From Truepera sp. bin119 (GTDB taxonomy: Bacteria > Deinococcota > Deinococci > Deinococcales > Trueperaceae): 64,000 nucleotides of DNA. Each line of letters starts with the position of its first letter. The stretch's first letter is position 1. Shown here piece after piece: positions 53,843 through 63,045 of the stretch. A program made the position numbers and the translations under genes. A model generated the notes under the pieces. The model made no database searches. It was not told where the DNA came from and worked only from the letters and a program-made list of their open reading frames with translations. The stretch is taken from the NCBI GenBank assembly GCA_002239005.1, contig MPNL01000003.1, positions 62,001 to 126,000 of the forward strand. The letters are read 5' to 3'.

Positions 53843-55038
53843 GCGATCTTGCGGCGTTTTGCGGACGCTAGGACCTTCTCGGGGTGGTCCATAGAACCCG
53901 GCTCGATGGTGAGTTCGGCCATGTCGCTTCCCGGCACCTCGAACATCAGGTCGAGCAGGAGATCTTCCATAACCGACCGCAAGGCTCGGGCACCCGTCCG
54001 GTAGCTGCTGGCCCGCCGTGCGATCTCGGCTAGTGCACTTGCTTTGAAAACGAGCTCTACCCCCTCAAAGGCGAACAACTCCTGATACTGTTTTACCAAG
54101 GCGTCCTTCGGCTTCGTCAGAACCTCTACCAGAGCCTCGGGGCTCAGGTTGTGCAGTTTTACGGTGATTGTCAGGCGTCCTATGAGCTCGGGGATGAGGC
54201 CGAACCTCATCAGATCCTCCGGCAGGACCTGGGCACTGGCCACAGGATCTTCCCCGTCGGCTCCCCGGTGCTGGAATCCAATCCTGGTAATGTCGACCCT
54301 GCTCCGGACGATGTCCTCGAGCCCTTCGAAGGCCCCGCCGCAGATAAACAGGATGTTCGAGGTGTCGACCGGAATCAGTTCTTGGTGGGGGTGCTTCCTG
54401 CCGCCCTGCGGGGGCACATAGGTGACCGTCCCTTCGATTATTTTCAGCAATGCCTGTTGAACGCCTTCCCCTGAGACATCTCTGGTAATCGAGACCCCTT
54501 CGGACTTGCGGGCTATCTTGTCGATCTCATCGAGGTAGATGATTCCTCGTTCAGCGGCACTGACATCGTGATTGGCTGTTTGGAGGAGGCGGAGCACGAT
54601 GTTTTCTACATCGTCTCCCACGTACCCGGCCTCGGTAAGGGTGGTGGCGTCCGCGATGGCGAAGGGGACCTGCAGGATCTTCGCCAGGGTCTGCGCTAGC
54701 AGCGTCTTGCCAGTTCCGCTCGAACCCACGAGCAGGATGTTCGACTTCTGGAGGCCGGATTCGGGATTCTGGAGGCGCCGGAAGTGGTTGTGCACCGCCA
54801 CCGCTAGGGTCTTCTTCGCAATCTCCTGCTCAATGACATGCTGATCGAGTTGAGATTTGATCTCTCGAGGGGTGGGTAGGCGAAATGCTGGTGCGTAAGT
54901 GGTCTGCGAAGCGTCGAGGACATCGGAGATCCGGTCGACACAGTCGCTGCAGATGTGCGACATGGCTGTTTCCGACGCAACGAGTTGCCGGACCTCGTTG
55001 TGGGTTCTTCCGCAGAAGCTGCACCTCGGTGTCGCCAC
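53839..55038 (-). CDS. clpX: ATP-dependent Clp protease ATP-binding subunit ClpX
   Basis: A 399-residue AAA+ unfoldase. The N-terminal C4 zinc finger ([16 protein letters not shown] ... HICSDC), Walker A ([20 protein letters not shown]), sensor and pore region ([19 protein letters not shown]), Walker B ([17 protein letters not shown]) and the ClpX signature ([16 protein letters not shown]) are all present. It feeds unfolded substrates to ClpP, encoded six bases upstream in the same operon. Its stop overlaps the convergent cysteine desulfurase gene by four bases. Confidence 0.98.
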   Translation of the reverse strand: MATPRCSFCGRTHNEVRQLVASETAMSHICSDCVDRISDVLDASQTTYAPAFRLPTPREIKSQLDQHVIEQEIAKKTLAVAVHNHFRRLQNPESGLQKSNILLVGSSGTGKTLLAQTLAKILQVPFAIADATTLTEAGYVGDDVENIVLRLLQTANHDVSAAERGIIYLDEIDKIARKSEGVSITRDVSGEGVQQALLKIIEGTVTYVPPQGGRKHPHQELIPVDTSNILFICGGAFEGLEDIVRSRVDITRIGFQHRGADGEDPVASAQVLPEDLMRFGLIPELIGRLTITVKLHNLSPEALVEVLTKPKDALVKQYQELFAFEGVELVFKASALAEIARRASSYRTGARALRSVMEDLLLDLMFEVPGSDMAELTIEPGSMDHPEKVLASAKRRKIA

Positions 55039-55044
55039 GGTCCG

Positions 55045-55665
55045 CTACCTTTCGTCCTGTGGAACCTTAGCGAGCCGTGAGACCTCTTTAGGGGAGACGA
55101 CGTGGTCAATTAGACCATAGGCTACGGCCTCTTCAGGGGACATGAAGTTGTCCCGCTCCATGTCGTGCCGGAGCTTTTCCTTGGAGTGACCTGTGTGTTT
55201 GTGATAGATCTCCTCCATGATGTCGCGGAGGCTCAACACCTCTTGTGCCTGAACCTCGATGTCGGGGGTATTGCCCCTGAACCCGGCCGAACCCTGATGA
55301 ATCATAATCCTGCTGTTCGGCAGGGCGACTCGGTGCCTGAGTTCTCCAGCCATAAGGATGATCGCTCCCATCGACATCGCGATGCCTACGCAGTTCGTAT
55401 GGACCGGGGTCGAGATGTATTGCATAACGTCGTAGATGGCGAGTCCGGCGTAGACCTCCCCGCCTGGGCAGTTGATGAAGAGGTTGATGGGTTGCTCGCC
55501 CGATTGGGACTCGAGGAGGAGTAGCTGGGCCACGACAACGTTGGCGACATCGGGGGTGACCGGGGTGCCTAGAAAGATGATGCGCTCTTTAAGCAGGCGG
55601 CTGTAGACATCGTACGTTCGCTCGCCCCGTCCTGTCTGCTCAATGACATAGGGAACGAGAGTCAT
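55045..55665 (-). CDS. clpP: ATP-dependent Clp protease proteolytic subunit ClpP
   Basis: A 206-residue serine peptidase forming the Clp barrel. [20 protein letters not shown] and [13 protein letters not shown] begin it; the catalytic Ser is in [17 protein letters not shown], the His in [13 protein letters not shown] and the Asp in [19 protein letters not shown]. Order tig-clpP-clpX on the minus strand is the common chaperone-protease cluster. A 111-base gap to tig could carry a promoter. Confidence 0.98.
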   Translation of the reverse strand: MTLVPYVIEQTGRGERTYDVYSRLLKERIIFLGTPVTPDVANVVVAQLLLLESQSGEQPINLFINCPGGEVYAGLAIYDVMQYISTPVHTNCVGIAMSMGAIILMAGELRHRVALPNSRIMIHQGSAGFRGNTPDIEVQAQEVLSLRDIMEEIYHKHTGHSKEKLRHDMERDNFMSPEEAVAYGLIDHVVSPKEVSRLAKVPQDER

Positions 55666-55776
55666 TCCGCCACCCCGAGCGGTGGGTCTCGCTGTGGATA
55701 CATAGGTCCAGTATGGCCCCTCTCATCTGGTGGCACAGTTAGCGAGGTCACTGCATTACCGATTCCGGCAGTCCGC

Positions 55777-57036
55777 TCACTCAGTGACAATTGAGGATCT
55801 GGCGTCGACCTTCTCCTTCACCACGTCATTCAGTGTTCGGTTGCGAGCCATAAGGAAGCGGTAGTTGACCAGCCAAGCCTCTCCTCGGTCGCGCTTGAAC
55901 CTAGCGACATCCTTACGCTCTTGGGCGGCGAGATGCTGCAGAGTTTGGTCGAACTCCTTGTCATCGATCTCCTTGCCCACGGACTCGTGCAGTTTTTCTA
56001 AGACTAAGTCGCGGCGGACCCCACTCTCAGCACGCTCAGTCAGGTTCTGGTCGAACTCCTCTCGCTTCCCATCTTCCTTAAGCGAGTCTAGGTACCCTTC
56101 GAGGGTAAGGTTGCGGCGGGCGAGATCTTCTGCTAGGCCTTCGAGCAGGCGGACCTTACGCCGGCTGATCAGACTGTGGGGGATCTCGAAGGGGGTCTCC
56201 GCTACGAGCTTCTCCACAAACTCCTCCCTCTGCATTTCGAAGGCCTCCTCGTCTGCTTGCGCCTGGATGCCCTCCCTGATCTGGACCGCCGCCGCCGCCC
56301 AACTCTCCAGACCGAGCGTCTTAGCGAAGTCGTCGTCGAGTTCCGGCAACTCCTTCTCCTTGACATCGATAACCTTCACCCTAAGGGTCATCTTCCCCTC
56401 TGCTTCGTCGGAGGAGCGCAGTGTGAGGTCGAGTTCGTCGCCGATGCTCCTGCCTAGGAGTTGCTCCACGAGTTCGTCGCTGGCCCTCTCGAGATCTATC
56501 GGCAGGGTTGAGCCGCTCCCATCGCCTGTGAGCGATTCGACCAGGACATAGTTCTTCGGGTCTATGGGCCGCTCTGCAGGGACCAGGGTTGCGTTCAGGG
56601 TTGCAAGCTGCTCGGCTGCCTGGTCGAATTCCTCGTCCGTGATCGTCCGGGTACCGGAGTCGATGGTGATCTCCCTTAGATCTGGGAGCTCGAGTGTCGG
56701 GTAGAGGTCGACTTCGACCTCGAAGACATAGCTTCTTCCCTCTGCAGGTGGTCCCGCATCGAAGTGGGCATGGATTGCGCTGAGTTCCAACTCCTTGACA
56801 GCCTTCGGGTAGCTTGCGTCGACGAGCGCCTCCCGCACCTCGTTTCCGAGCGCCTCCTCGCCGATGCGGCGGATGAGGACCCCGCGCGGGGCCTTGCCTG
56901 GGCGGAACCCCGGTACCCGGATCTGTCGGCTCAGCGTGTTCAAGACCGACCGATAGGTCCGGCTTACCTCGTCAGCGGGAATCGTGATGCGGAACCTCGC
57001 CTGTACAGTGGTCTTGTCGAGGAGCTCAGTTTCCAT
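55777..57036 (-). CDS. tig: Trigger factor
   Basis: About 419 residues. The N-terminal ribosome-binding domain has RSVLNTLSRQIRVPGFRPGK and APRGVLIRRIGEEALGNEV (with the GFRxGKxP signature). The middle part stands where the peptidyl-prolyl isomerase domain is and is only weakly FKBP-like (YVLVESLTGDGSG). The C-terminal arms are helical. I chose the ATG at 57036, with GGAGACA upstream; the longer frame would run through tRNA-Leu. It chaperones nascent chains at the ribosome exit. Confidence 0.93.
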   Translation of the reverse strand: METELLDKTTVQARFRITIPADEVSRTYRSVLNTLSRQIRVPGFRPGKAPRGVLIRRIGEEALGNEVREALVDASYPKAVKELELSAIHAHFDAGPPAEGRSYVFEVEVDLYPTLELPDLREITIDSGTRTITDEEFDQAAEQLATLNATLVPAERPIDPKNYVLVESLTGDGSGSTLPIDLERASDELVEQLLGRSIGDELDLTLRSSDEAEGKMTLRVKVIDVKEKELPELDDDFAKTLGLESWAAAAVQIREGIQAQADEEAFEMQREEFVEKLVAETPFEIPHSLISRRKVRLLEGLAEDLARRNLTLEGYLDSLKEDGKREEFDQNLTERAESGVRRDLVLEKLHESVGKEIDDKEFDQTLQHLAAQERKDVARFKRDRGEAWLVNYRFLMARNRTLNDVVKEKVDARSSIVTE

Positions 57037-57112
57037 GGTCTCATTGTCTCCAGGTGCTGTACCGTCGGAGCGGCCAAAAAGGGCGACAAGGCAGACCTTG
57101 CCGCCCGAGTGG

Positions 57113-57193
57113 TGCGAGGAGCGGGACTTGAACCCGCACGGATAATCCACCAGATCCTAAGTCTGGCGCGTCTACCAATTCCGCCATCCTCGC
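57113..57193 (-). tRNA. tRNA-Leu (anticodon TAG)
   Basis: Acceptor GCGAGGA/TCCTCGC, anticodon stem CCAGA/TCTGG around CTTAGGA (TAG), a long variable arm (TGGATTATCCGTG) as in type II tRNAs, and T-loop TTCAAGT. CCA is not encoded. Confidence 0.95.
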
Positions 57194-57239
57194 AGGCAGG
57201 AGGCCCGTACTTGCTCCAGCCGGAGCCTCCAGATGCTGG

Positions 57240-57314
57240 GGTGGATGATGGGATTTGAACCCATGACTTCCGGAACCACAATCCGGCGCTCTAACCGACT
57301 GAGCTACATCCACC
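57240..57314 (-). tRNA. tRNA-His (anticodon GTG)
   Basis: Acceptor GTGGATG/CATCCAC, with the extra 5' G (57314) opposite C73 that marks tRNA-His. Anticodon stem CCGGA/TCCGG around TTGTGGT. It lies 46 bases upstream of tRNA-Leu on the same strand. Confidence 0.96.
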
Positions 57315-57806
57315 GGACTAGCGACTAAAGTGTAGCAGAATGTGGCTACTGTGGGAATACGTTGCCGTCACATCAGCACCACGCATTAGGGGACGACCTT
57401 GAATCGGCAAGGTGAAGGGCCCAGAATCCTGCAGACGAGGGGTCAGGTTCTGAACCTCTGAGAAGGGGTGGATTCTATTGCTTGTTTCCGGCCCCTTTGC
57501 ACTTCACAAGAATGCCCCGCAATCGATATGTCGTTATTCTGAGGATTCATGGTTCGATCCGTCGGATCCACTCTTTGTGAGCAGTGCAAGTTCGAGTATC
57601 CTCGCCACGACCGTTGTACTCCCAGAGGCATTCGTTTTACCATGGCCGTGGCGTTTCGGAACATGCGCTGCCGTGCCCATAAAGCCCCACTAGGTTCCTC
57701 ACAGAAGACGCGAGAAGGAAAAAACGATCCAGGGTCATAACCGATGAATTTCCGGTCGACCGTCGAGGTGCGATTGTGCTGCTTGAGAATGGGGGAGGAT
57801 CAGGCT
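57315..57806. other. About 490-bp spacer before the M28-family gene
   Basis: I see no supported gene. A 63-codon plus-strand frame at 57549-57740 has GAGG before its ATG and a CEQCKFEYPRHDRC segment that could bind metal, but there is no family match or other support. The region must contain the promoters of the tRNAs (minus) and of the peptidase-like gene (plus). Confidence 0.35.
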
Positions 57807-59531
57807 GTGACTGATCACGAGCGAGAGGTTCTGGCGGACGCATCCCTCGACGAGCCTTGGTCGCTGCTCGAAGCGTTTGCCGAGATCGTTCGCGAGCACC
57901 CGACCGAGGTCAACCGGGCCGCCGACCTGCTGGTCGGCCGGCTCGAGCGGCACGGCATCCCCGTGACCGTGTACGAGCCCGAACTGTACCTGAGCCTTCC
58001 TAAGGATGCCGAGGTGAGGGCTGCCGAGCGCAGCTTCCGCGCTAAGCCCCCCTCGGCCAGCGCCTCCGCCCCCGATGGGATCGAGGCTGAACTCTATTAT
58101 GTCCCCGCCCAGTTCGCCCGCGGGGCTGAGGATGTCTTCGGCACCGTGAGCCGAGAAGCCCTTAGGGAGAGCGATATCTGCGGCAAGATCGTGCTGACCG
58201 AGGGCTTCGCCATGCCTGCCAATGTCTCCCAGTGCGAGGCTCTGGGGGCGGTGGCGCTGATTGCCATCAACCCGGGCCAGGATATCCACTGGGGCACCTG
58301 CACCACCATTTGGGGCATCCCCGACCTGCGGTCGCTGGAGCGTCGCCCCACGATCCCGGCGGTTGCCGTTAATAGGCCCGACGGGGAGGAGCTCAAGGCA
58401 CTTGCCCGGGCTGGCGAGCGGGTCACGGTAACTACCCTGATGGAGGAAGGTTGGTTCTCCTCCAAGCTGCCGGTGGTGACGATCCCAGGCAGTGTCGAGC
58501 CGGAGAGGTTCGTCCTCCTGCATGGTCACTACGACTCTTGGGATATCGGCATCGGCGATAACGCCACCGGCGACGCCACCATGCTCGAGGTCGCCCGGGT
58601 GCTGTGGCGATACCGGAACGCGCTGAGGCGCTCGGTGAGGATCGCTTGGTGGCCGGGGCACTCAACCGGCCGCTATGCGGGTAGCACTTGGTTCAGCGAC
58701 ACTTTCGCTCTCGACTTGGAGGAGAACTGCGTTGCTCAGGTCAACTGCGACTCCCCCGGCTGCCGCTGGGCCACGGAGTATAAGAATGTCTCGCTGATGC
58801 CCGAGACTGAGGCGTTCGCAGCGCGAGTGATTCGCGACGTCAGTGGGCAGGCCCTGCATGCCGAGCGGCCACATCGGGCCGGAGACTACTCGTTCAACAA
58901 CATAGGCATCAGCGGCTATTTCATGCTGCTGTCGACCATGCCTGATGATCTCCGGATCCAGAAGGGCTACTACGGCGTTGGGGGCTGCGGCGGCAATATC
59001 GCCTGGCACACTGAGAACGATCGGCTTAAAGTCGCGGACCGGGATGTCCTGCTCACGGATATTAAGATCTACCTGCTAGCCGTGCTTCGCAATGCTACAG
59101 CCGAGGTACTGCCCTTCGACTGGCGCGCTACCGCCCTAGAGCTTTCGGGAACTGTGGAGCGCTACCAGCGGGCCGCTGGCGAGCACTTCGACCTGAGTGC
59201 CACGCGCGCCGCCGTTGATGAACTGCGCGCCTCTTTAGAGGCGTTCTACGGTGCTGTCGAGTCCCGCGCTGTTGCTGCGGCTGACGCCAACGATGTCATC
59301 CTTGAGCTTGCCAGACTACTGGTGCCTGCCAACTACACCCGCGAACCCCGTTTCTGGCACGACCCCGCGCTCACCATTCCGCCGCTTCCCGATCTGTCGG
59401 TTGCAACTGAACTCGGACGCTACGGGGAGGGGGAACTCGGCTTTGCAACGACTGAACTTATGCGCGGCCAGAACCGCGTCGTCTCGACCCTTCGCCAGGC
59501 CCGCAGGCGGGTGGAGGGCGCCCTGCCCTAG
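57807..59531 (+). CDS. M28-family peptidase-like protein with PA domain, altered active site
   Basis: About 574 residues. A PA (protease-associated) insert lies around KIVLTEGFAMPANVSQCEA. The M28 zinc core starts LLHGHYDSWDIGIGDNATGD (His and Asp ligands), continues with QVNCDSPG (Asp) and ends AWHTENDRLKVAD (His). Where M28 enzymes have the catalytic EE pair (AEExGLLGS), this protein has WWPGHSTGRYAGSTW, so both Glu are absent. The group may use another residue, or bind without cleaving. GTG 57807 follows GGGGGAGGA at 57791-57799 with good spacing; ATG 57789 and 57744 are alternatives. No signal peptide is seen. Confidence 0.8.
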   Translation: MTDHEREVLADASLDEPWSLLEAFAEIVREHPTEVNRAADLLVGRLERHGIPVTVYEPELYLSLPKDAEVRAAERSFRAKPPSASASAPDGIEAELYYVPAQFARGAEDVFGTVSREALRESDICGKIVLTEGFAMPANVSQCEALGAVALIAINPGQDIHWGTCTTIWGIPDLRSLERRPTIPAVAVNRPDGEELKALARAGERVTVTTLMEEGWFSSKLPVVTIPGSVEPERFVLLHGHYDSWDIGIGDNATGDATMLEVARVLWRYRNALRRSVRIAWWPGHSTGRYAGSTWFSDTFALDLEENCVAQVNCDSPGCRWATEYKNVSLMPETEAFAARVIRDVSGQALHAERPHRAGDYSFNNIGISGYFMLLSTMPDDLRIQKGYYGVGGCGGNIAWHTENDRLKVADRDVLLTDIKIYLLAVLRNATAEVLPFDWRATALELSGTVERYQRAAGEHFDLSATRAAVDELRASLEAFYGAVESRAVAAADANDVILELARLLVPANYTREPRFWHDPALTIPPLPDLSVATELGRYGEGELGFATTELMRGQNRVVSTLRQARRRVEGALP

Positions 59532-59556
59532 GTTGCTCCAAAGGCGCTGTGGGCCG

Positions 59557-60313
59557 ATGACAGGCTGCAAACCGCACAAGTGCGCCGTGCAGAAGAAGGG
59601 CACATATAAAGGCACCACCAATACCTCAAGTCGGATCAGGATTACAAGGGGTTCGAGTTCGCTAAGGAGCTAGTCCTAGTGCTGCCTAGCGTCTATCCGG
59701 CTTCAGAAGACGGGGAGGAGAGGGTTCGTGCATCTTCAAGGAGAACAGCATCACCGCATTGCACGACCACTGCTTCGTGGCGCCCGAGAATCTTGAGGAC
59801 TACTGCGAGTTTCTCTGCCTGGGGTGCGACTGGACCGGCTATGAGGGCTTAGGTTCTCCAACCTCGACATGGTGACCGACGCGATGATGGAGGGCACCGC
59901 AATGACCCACCTCCAAAGCAGGCTGGAAGTGAGACGATATCGCCCTGCGGCTGAGCGACATCGCCCACCAGGATATGGTTGTCCTGGCGCTCACCACCGA
60001 GGGCCTCAAGCGCATCAAGGCCGGCGGACAGATCGACTTCGTGGCATCGCTTGAGTTGTCCACTATATATCGAGAACGGACTTGACCGCATCGACATCCT
60101 CGTGACCGCGCTTGGAGAGACAGCCCTGCTCACCGCCCGGATGCTGGCCCATCACTCCTCACAATTGATCCCTTTGAAGAGACCGTCCTGCTGGTGCGGG
60201 AGCAGGTTTACAATGCCGGTATACCCTCCTTCGCTGCCTCGGTCCGGTTGCTCGACCTACCGGTCAAGACCTTCCGCCAGAGGGGAGGGATCGATCCACG
60301 GTCGAGACGCTGA
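59557..60313 (+). pseudogene. Decayed gene of unknown family, at least five frames
   Basis: After the M28 gene the plus strand reads as protein in short linked frames: MTGCKPHKCAVQKKGTYKGT, then LKSDQDYKGFEFAKELVLVL, then NSITALHDHCFVAPENLEDY with CEFLCLGCDWTGYEG, then DIALRLSDIAHQDMVVLALT with GLKRIKAGGQIDFVASLEL, then GLDRIDILVTALGETALLTA, and finally TIDPFEETVLLVREQVYNAG with IPSFAASVRLLDLPVKTF, stopping at 60311-60313. The last piece faintly recalls CoA-ligase-type domains. I cannot name the family. The joined length would be about 240 residues. Confidence 0.6.
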
Positions 60314-60533
60314 TAAAGATCGGGTAGGCCTGCGTCGAGGAGAGTAGCGCCGAGCCAACGATCTTCAGCTGTGTCGGCATGTCGATGCTGGTCTCAGGAT
60401 CTATTCCATAAGTCGCTAGTACTAGGCTTAGCGGAAGGCCCGCTGGGAAGAGGGCTGATGGGGGATTGGTGATGCCAAAGTGGATGCATGGTGGGTCTGT
60501 GAGAAGGCCAAGAATTAAGGAGGGATGTGCAAA

Positions 60534-60989
60534 ATGAGGGAGTTCTTTAAAGACTTCGCGAAGTTCATCAATCGGGGCCACGTCATTGACCTTGCTGTCG
60601 CCGTTGTCATAGGCACTGCTTTCGGTGCCATCACCAAGTCGCTGGTCAATCACATCATTATGCCGCCTATCGGTCTGCTCCTAGGAGGCGTCGACTTCAG
60701 CGACCTCGGCATCGTCATGCGGGGCGCTGGCCAGTATGGTTCGGTCGCCGAGGCGGTCGAGGCGGGGGCACCTGTCTTGCAGTACGGGACCTTTGTCAAC
60801 ACTGTAATCAACTTCTTCATCATTGCCTTGGCCGTGTTTACCACTGTGCGGGCCTATAAAAATCTGCGTGCGCGGTTTGAGAAGGAAGAGCAAGAGGCCC
60901 CGGCGAAACCAGCGACACCCCCCAGGGAGCAGGTTCTGCTCGAAGAGATCCGTGACCTGCTAGCTCAGCAGCAATCAGGACCAAGTTGA
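60534..60989 (+). CDS. mscL: Large-conductance mechanosensitive channel MscL
   Basis: About 151 residues. The N-terminal amphipathic helix and first membrane helix read REFFKDFAKFINRGHVIDLA and VAVVIGTAFGAITKSLVNHI (pore-lining Gly/Ala pattern); IMPPIGLLLGGVDFSDL is the conserved loop; YGTFVNTVINFFIIALAVFT is the second membrane helix; the cytoplasmic helix ends EQVLLEEIRDLLA. The ATG at 60534 is nine bases after AAGGAGGG; the ATG at 60525 is too close to that site. The channel opens under membrane tension on osmotic downshock. Confidence 0.96.
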   Translation: MREFFKDFAKFINRGHVIDLAVAVVIGTAFGAITKSLVNHIIMPPIGLLLGGVDFSDLGIVMRGAGQYGSVAEAVEAGAPVLQYGTFVNTVINFFIIALAVFTTVRAYKNLRARFEKEEQEAPAKPATPPREQVLLEEIRDLLAQQQSGPS

Positions 60990-61132
60990 TAGCGAAAGCT
61001 CTCTTGGCGTTTGGCAAAATTGGGGCATTTGTGAAGAGTGGACACGCCCAGCTTTGGACTTAGGCCGATCACAGCAGCACTCGCTGCTGTCTGGCCAGTC
61101 GCCAGGCAGGGCTTTTGGCGTCCCTGACTTGG

Positions 61133-61206
61133 TGCACCAGGAAGGACTCGAACCCTCGACCTACCGCTTAGAAGGCGGCTGCTCTATCCAACTGAGCTAC
61201 TGGTGC
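61133..61206 (-). tRNA. tRNA-Arg (anticodon TCT)
   Basis: Acceptor GCACCAG/CTGGTGC, D-arm GCTC...GAGC, anticodon loop CTTCTAA (TCT), T-loop TTCGAGT. CCA is encoded (61130-61132). Confidence 0.96.
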
Positions 61207-61217
61207 ATAGGGTGGGT

Positions 61218-61251
61218 GCACGAGCGCCGGGTTAGGACCCGGCGCTCGTGC
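61218..61251. other. 15-bp perfect hairpin between two tRNA genes
   Basis: GCACGAGCGCCGGGT and its exact inverse ACCCGGCGCTCGTGC flank a four-base loop (TAGG). It lies between tRNA-Gly and tRNA-Arg(TCT) on one transcript strand. No U-run follows on either strand, so a processing or stabilising element is as likely as a terminator. Confidence 0.7.
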
Positions 61252-61259
61252 CGGCCTGG

Positions 61260-61332
61260 AGCGGGAGACGGGATTCGAACCCGCGACATACAGCTTGGAA
61301 GGCTGTCGCTCTACCAACTGAGCTACTCCCGC
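61260..61332 (-). tRNA. tRNA-Gly (anticodon TCC)
   Basis: Acceptor GCGGGAG/CTCCCGC, D-arm GCTC...GAGC, anticodon stem ACAGC/GCTGT around CTTCCAA (TCC), T-arm GCGGG-TTCGAAT-CCCGT. CCA is encoded (61257-61259). Confidence 0.96.
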
Positions 61333-61356
61333 ACACCTAGGCGGTTGGGGCGGTTC

Positions 61357-61386
61357 GATTCGAACCCGCGACCTGCTGCTCCCGAA
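61357..61386 (-). pseudogene. Relic of a tRNA 3' half (Pro CGG-like)
   Basis: On the minus strand TTCGGGAGCAGCAGGTC (a CGG-type anticodon loop, the 3' side of its stem and a variable loop) continues into GCGGGTTCGAATC, the T-arm start. The last 16 bases are identical to the tRNA-Gly 25 bases away. The 5' half does not fold with it, and the T-stem closes badly (CGAAC). Confidence 0.4.
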
Positions 61387-62007
61387 TGAGACTGTAGTGC
61401 TCAATCTGCTCAGTACCAAAGTGGGCCTTATCTCGCGTGCCCTAGTGCTATCAGCCCTGTTATGGTCGAGGTTTTGGTCAGAATCGGGAGTCACTTGGCA
61501 GGGCACATTCTATCCAGAGAGCATTGGCAACGCAAGCTGTAAGGCGGTGGATTGTAGCAGACGTATCTGATGCAGCCAGCAGATTCGCGGGCTCAATGTT
61601 GAATCGAGCCGTTATGGGACCCGCTCGGTGTCCAGCATCTTGATCAAAAGAGGGCTTTGTTATGAGATCGCCCACGTGTGCTTTTGTAGGAGCGTCACGA
61701 GGTTATCGAGATGGTGGGAAAGCGAGTCATCAAGCCAGTCACTTGATCTGGTCCATAGATTGGGCAGTTTTGCACGCTATATGACTATGTTATCGCTGAG
61801 GTGCTCACCGAACCTGAGTCCCGAGTCTGGAAGACCCACTCTCCGAAACAGTCTTTAGTGCAGTTGGTTTCCTCTTGGAGCAGTAGCGGTTCGGCCCTGG
61901 GGGACTTCAGCTTCCGGCAGGATAAGCTTATGACCCTTGTAGTCCAAAGCATGATGGTTGCTACTCTACTAGGGGCTTCATGTACCTCTCCCCTTTGCAG
62001 CGTTGTG
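61387..62007. other. About 620-bp spacer between the tRNA cluster and the ankyrin genes
   Basis: Open frames here match no family and lack ribosome sites; the plus-strand frame at 61801 is the shadow of the ankyrin gene and its tail. I see no repeat or hairpin of note. Confidence 0.4.
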
Positions 62008-62781
62008 CTAGAAGCTAGCCTCCTGCAGTCGCAAGTAGGCGTCTGTACCTCTGAGTTCGTCCCGGTCTTTGGCATAGTCCCAGGGGGTCTTGTCGTAACC
62101 GTCTTGTAGGTTGGCATCTGCGCCGGCATCCAGCAAGGTGGTGATGACGGCGGGGTTTGGATTGTGGGCGGCCGCAGTGTGTAGGGGGGTCGAGCGAAAT
62201 CCGCCGAGAGCGAAGAGGTCCGCACCGGCCTCGAGCAATACAGCAATTACGGCAGGACTTTGATTACTCCCAGCCGCCTCATGCAGGGGAGTGTAAAGGA
62301 ACTTATTTCGTGCATCCACATCCGCCCCTATTTCTAGCAGCAGGCTGGTGACAGCAGGGTTCTGGTTATTCTCTGCGGCATAGTGCAGAGGGGTGGCGCC
62401 GAAGTCGTCTAGGGTATTGACATCCGCACCAGCATCAATCAGGAGAGCGATTATGGCGGGGTTTTCGTTAAACCAAGCTGCCCAATGCAGAGGAGTGAGG
62501 TTAGAGGAGCTCCGCCCCATCACCTCCGCCCCCGCGTCTAGCAGGAGTGTGATGCTGGCGGGATCTTCGTTGAACCGGGCCACCCAGTGTAAGGGGGTGT
62601 AGCCATACCTGCCTCGCACGGTGGGGTCCGCCCCAGCTGCCAGGCAAGTGGTCACGACCTCCAGCGAAGCCGACCCAAAGAATTCCTTCGTCGTGTCCCA
62701 ATCTGAGTTCCAGCCTCCACAGTCGTTTGCCAGTGTTTGAGACGCCACTAGGAGCAAGATACAGATAAGGAATCGCTTCAT
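62008..62781 (-). CDS. Exported ankyrin-repeat protein
   Basis: A 257-residue protein with a signal peptide (KRFLICILLLVASQTLAND). Then come six ankyrin repeats with TPLHxAA starts: YTPLHWVARFNEDPASITLL, LTPLHWAAWFNENPAIIALL, ATPLHYAAENNQNPAVTSLL, YTPLHEAAGSNQSPAVIAVL, STPLHTAAAHNPNPAVITTL and a degenerate last one (KTPWDYAKDRDELRGTDAYL). Between them runs LDAGADVN-type text. Two Cys near the start (NDCGG ... TTCLAAG) could form a disulfide outside the cytoplasm. Ankyrin repeats bind other proteins; the partner is unknown. It is divergent from a second ankyrin gene 264 bases away. Confidence 0.9.
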   Translation of the reverse strand: MKRFLICILLLVASQTLANDCGGWNSDWDTTKEFFGSASLEVVTTCLAAGADPTVRGRYGYTPLHWVARFNEDPASITLLLDAGAEVMGRSSSNLTPLHWAAWFNENPAIIALLIDAGADVNTLDDFGATPLHYAAENNQNPAVTSLLLEIGADVDARNKFLYTPLHEAAGSNQSPAVIAVLLEAGADLFALGGFRSTPLHTAAAHNPNPAVITTLLDAGADANLQDGYDKTPWDYAKDRDELRGTDAYLRLQEASF

Positions 62782-62796
62782 ATCACAAATGGTAGC

Positions 62797-62967
62797 ATGG
62801 AGTGGCTGGAGCGTAACTCCCCTCGCACCGCGCCAGGTGCGCCGGAGGTCTCCCAGTACACCTCATCCGCATCCGTTTCACGGCGGACCAAGGAAGCGGC
62901 TGATACACTCTTTGCCAAGCTCTCCGCAGGCGGCTTCCTGACCGCGCCGCTGTGGGATATGTTCTGA
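62797..62967 (+). CDS. Possible 56-residue protein or gene remnant
   Basis: ATG 62797 to TGA 62967. The second half reads SRRTKEAADTLFAKLSAGGF then LTAPLWDMF, which looks like a genuine helical protein end, while the first half is Pro/Ser-rich. No ribosome site is evident, and I do not recognise it. It lies in the promoter gap between the two ankyrin genes and may be the tail of a lost gene. Confidence 0.25.
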   Translation: MEWLERNSPRTAPGAPEVSQYTSSASVSRRTKEAADTLFAKLSAGGFLTAPLWDMF

Positions 62968-63045
62968 GGTGTCTACTTCGACTATGTGCACCGACAAATT
63001 TCCCGTTGACTGGATAGTCAACAGCTCCTTGGACTGGGGGAACCT

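Noticed and set aside
57549-57740. 63-residue plus-strand protein with CEQC and C-R-C residues
   Set aside because: It has a weak ribosome site, but no paired metal motif of a known class and no neighbour support; kept only as a remark.
57735-58661. 308-codon minus-strand frame opposite the M28-like gene
   Set aside because: Rich in Gly, Asp, His and Arg with no motif; the plus-strand gene has clear family motifs.
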